Source of the DNA: Aldehydirespirator sp965116865
Lineage (GTDB): Bacteria; Actinomycetota; Acidimicrobiia; Acidimicrobiales; Aldehydirespiratoraceae
Length of the DNA: 64,000 nt
Assembly (NCBI GenBank): GCA_965116865.1
Contig: OZ220727.1
Coordinates: forward strand, 2,976,001-3,040,000
Direction: 5' to 3'
The notes beneath the pieces were generated by a model. It did no database searches and had not been told where the DNA came from. It was given only the letters and a program-made list of their open reading frames with translations. The position numbers and the translations under genes are program-made. Below are positions 62,154-64,000 of the stretch, piece after piece. How positions within the stretch are numbered: position 1 is the stretch's first letter; every line of letters starts with the position of its first letter.

Positions 62154-62367
62154 GCGCATCGGCGCGTAGACGTACAGAGCGCTATCTCACGAGATCGCGG
62201 CGACGTACGGCCCCTCGAAGCTTCGGCTTCAAGCAGGCCGGCCGCACCGGTCTTGCCGGTCGGCTGCCCGGCCTCGACGCTCAGTGGTTGCATGCCTGCA
62301 GGGCCAGGCTGCCATGCCGGTCCCCTGCCCGGCTTCACCTGTCGGCCGCGCTCGCCTAAGAGGCCGA
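62154..62367. other. Intergenic region between the LLM and DtxR genes, left part
   Basis: No gene is seen. Short C/G-rich motifs are repeated loosely (ctgcccggcYtc near 62264 and 62325). The right part is the dispersed element. Confidence 0.35.
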
Positions 62368-62486
62368 GCGAATAGGCGGGCCAGTCCGGATCATACGGGC
62401 GAGGCCGTGGCCCGAGCGGCCCGTGAGCGCAGCGAATAAGAGCGGGAATGACACCGCTGCGACACAATCGGCTCTCACCTATTCGC
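62368..62486 (-). repeat. Dispersed GCGAATAGG element upstream of the DtxR-family gene
   Basis: A 119-bp copy in inverted orientation, with terminal GCGAATAGG and CCTATTCGC and outer flanks cctaagag and ctctaagg that extend the inverted symmetry. It ends 20 bp before the repressor start, so it must overlap or displace that gene's promoter. Confidence 0.88.
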
Positions 62487-62506
62487 GGACGCTCTAAGGT
62501 TGCGCT

Positions 62507-63202
62507 ATGAAGTCGACGACGGCCGACACGGCGCCGTACGAGTCGCCCGAGTGGCATCCGGCCTTCGAGGAGTACTGCGAGACGATCTTCGAGTTGGCCG
62601 AGGACGACCTGGACGTGATCCAGGCCCGCATCGCCGACCGCTTGGAGATTTCGCGTCCCGCGGTCTCGGAGATGATCCGGCGGATGCAGACCGAGGGCCT
62701 CGTCGAGGAGGGGAAGGGCACCATCAGACTCACCCCGCGGGGGCACGCACTGGCCGAGACGGTGGTGCGCCGCCACCGTCTGGCCGAGTGCTTCCTCACC
62801 GACATCCTGGGTCTGTCGTGGGCCGAGGCCCACCAGGAGGCGGGCAAGTGGGAGCACGTCATCTCACCGGCGGTGGAGAAGGCCATGATGCGGGTGCTCG
62901 AGCAGCCCACGACCTGCCCCCACGGCAACCCCATTCCCGGCTCCGGCTACGAAGCCCCGGACATGGTGACTCTCGACACCCTCGAGGTGGGCCGGGAGTT
63001 CACGGTGCAGCGCATTCCGGAGGAGTTGGAGTTCCAACCCGGGATGCTCGAGTTCTTGGAGGAGGCGAGGGTGACTCCCGGATCGACGGGCACCGTCACG
63101 GCCCGCTCCCCGGACGGCACGGCCACGCTCGACGTCGAGGGCGGCCCCGTCGGCCTGAGCGACTACGCCGTTTCCCGCATCCTGGTCACCGTGGCCGGCT
63201 AG
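62507..63202 (+). CDS. DtxR/IdeR-family metal-dependent transcriptional repressor
   Basis: The 231-residue regulator has an N-terminal winged helix with the recognition segment RLEISRPAVSEMIRRMQTEGLV, a dimerisation/metal-binding domain (RRHRLAECFLTDILGLSWAEAHQEA, cited in parts: RRHRLAECFL and HQEAGKWEHVIS, then CPHGNPIP) and a C-terminal SH3-like FeoA-type domain. It should repress iron or manganese uptake genes when metal is plentiful. The CPHGNPIPG loop matches the ancillary metal site of IdeR/DtxR. Confidence 0.9.
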   Translation: MKSTTADTAPYESPEWHPAFEEYCETIFELAEDDLDVIQARIADRLEISRPAVSEMIRRMQTEGLVEEGKGTIRLTPRGHALAETVVRRHRLAECFLTDILGLSWAEAHQEAGKWEHVISPAVEKAMMRVLEQPTTCPHGNPIPGSGYEAPDMVTLDTLEVGREFTVQRIPEELEFQPGMLEFLEEARVTPGSTGTVTARSPDGTATLDVEGGPVGLSDYAVSRILVTVAG

Positions 63203-63341
63203 TGTCCTGAGCGGGGTTCTCGTTGCGTGTGCTCGTTGTAGGCATGTTGTTGTGGTTTCGAGGGTCTTGTTGGTGGTGTCGTGTTGTTCTGTTCTTGTTG
63301 TTGGGTGGGTTGGTGTTTGCGGCTTGAGTGTTTTTGTGTTT
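63203..63341. other. Base-skewed spacer at the right end
   Basis: This 139-bp stretch is rich in T and G on the plus strand (C and A on the minus strand), unlike the rest of the window. A 19-codon minus-strand frame (63186-63245) begins here and runs into the DtxR 3' end; it may be the start of another leftward gene that was truncated. Confidence 0.35.
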
Positions 63342-64000
63342 TCATGGGTTTCGGTGGTGGTTGTGTTGGGAGGGGTGCCATCGCAGTATTTGTTTTTCGA
63401 GGGCGGTCAGTAGCAGTACGAGGGTCACGCCGATGAGGGCTAGTGCGAGGACGCTTCCCCAGAGTTGTTCGACGAGCAGTCGGGACTGGGCGACTCGGGC
63501 TGCGTTGCCGAGTCCTTCCTGGGAGTTGAAGAATTCGCCGACTACTGCTCCGACTAGGGCGAGGCCGATGCAGATGCGGCCGGCGGCGAAGAGGTATGGC
63601 AGCGAGTGCGGGATCCTGAGGCGCCAGTAGATCTCCCAGCGGCTTGCGTTGATTGATCGCAGCAGTTCGTGTGTTTCGTTGTCTATCGATCGTAGTCCGG
63701 TGAGGGCGTTGGTCACGAACGGCACCCATGCGAACAGTGCGGCGGTGAGGATTTTCGGCCAGGGCGAGAATCCGAACCACAGCAGGAAGATCGGCACGAG
63801 CGCCGCGGCCGGCGTTGATTGCACGAGCACGATCACTGGGGTGGTCGCGCGTTCCGCGAGCTCGGAGTGGGCCATCCAGGTGGCTGTTAGGAGGGCTGCG
63901 AAGAAGGCGATCCAGAATCCCCAGAACGCTTCTTGGACGGTCACCAGTCCGTTGCGGGAGTAGAAGCCGGGGTTCTCGGCTATGTGGATGATCACGTCGG
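63342..64000 (-). CDS. BPD-type ABC transporter permease, SsuC/TauC-like (N-terminus outside window)
   Basis: The visible 218 residues contain five or six membrane helices and the permease EAA loop (RSINASRWEIYWRLRIPHSLPYLFAAGRI, seen as RSINASRWEIYWRLRIP then SLPYLFAAGRI). This matches nitrate/sulfonate/taurine-type or riboflavin/pyrimidine-precursor importers. The frame runs past the window end. GC content is visibly lower than in the neighbouring genes. Confidence 0.82.
   Translation of the reverse strand, partial: DVIIHIAENPGFYSRNGLVTVQEAFWGFWIAFFAALLTATWMAHSELAERATTPVIVLVQSTPAAALVPIFLLWFGFSPWPKILTAALFAWVPFVTNALTGLRSIDNETHELLRSINASRWEIYWRLRIPHSLPYLFAAGRICIGLALVGAVVGEFFNSQEGLGNAARVAQSRLLVEQLWGSVLALALIGVTLVLLLTALEKQILRWHPSQHNHHRNP

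Overview
The window is high-GC DNA with frequent GTG starts, tightly overlapping operons (ATGA/GTGA junctions), F420-related genes (a CofC/FbiD-type guanylyltransferase and an LLM-class F420-type oxidoreductase), a CtpE-like P-type ATPase and a YegS/BmrU-type lipid kinase. This points to an actinobacterium, possibly an Acidimicrobiia-like lineage. No rRNA, tRNA or marker gene is present to fix the taxonomy. Both ends cut through genes.

Layout. 0-6 kb: the 3' part of a giant Calx-beta-type repeat protein with three SLH-like units. 6.2-8.5 kb: a Kef/CPA2 antiporter with CBS domains (minus) and a STAS protein. 8.6-22.9 kb: a complex I operon, nuoA-B-C-D-H-I-J-K-L-M-N. nuoE, nuoF and nuoG are missing between D and H, and two near-identical Uma2-type genes plus a fibronectin-III fragment sit between nuoH and nuoI. 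22.9-26.4 kb: a defence and decay island with a frameshifted Imm1-like gene, an adenine methyltransferase, a BsuBI/PstI-DUF429 chimera and a toxin-antitoxin-like pair. 26.6-38.6 kb: midA, gpsA, cofC, a PIG-L deacetylase, a P-type ATPase, a lipid kinase, a methyltransferase, an M15 peptidase, and leuA with a complete attenuator. 38.6-45 kb: PAC2, a type III restriction-modification pair and an enoyl-CoA hydratase. 45-55 kb: a four-gene ABC-2 operon (minus), then a MacB-type ATPase with two FtsX permeases. 55-64 kb: a large Lhr helicase, an LLM oxidoreductase, a DtxR-family repressor and a partial BPD permease.

How the genes may work together. The 11-subunit Nuo set has the membrane arm and the Q module but no NADH module here. 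MidA (an NDUFAF7-type methyltransferase) and F420 genes lie nearby, so an alternative electron donor is possible, but this is inference. The type III Mod/Res pair looks intact. The BsuBI/PstI-type locus looks like a methyltransferase left without its nuclease.

The most unusual feature is a recurring repeat-insert-repeat pattern. At about ten unrelated places a roughly 36-bp piece of local sequence is duplicated around a roughly 36-bp unrelated insert, giving a 71-73-bp period. The repeat differs at every locus. One locus has an empty-site copy 1.2 kb away, showing that the event was an insertion plus a 36-bp target duplication. This is the geometry of CRISPR spacer integration, but at ordinary genes: across stop codons, and in frame inside lhr and cofC. 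Shorter duplications of stop/start junctions separate several nuo genes and two ABC genes. A dispersed ~120-bp element with GCGAATAGG terminal inverted repeats is also spread through the intergenic DNA.
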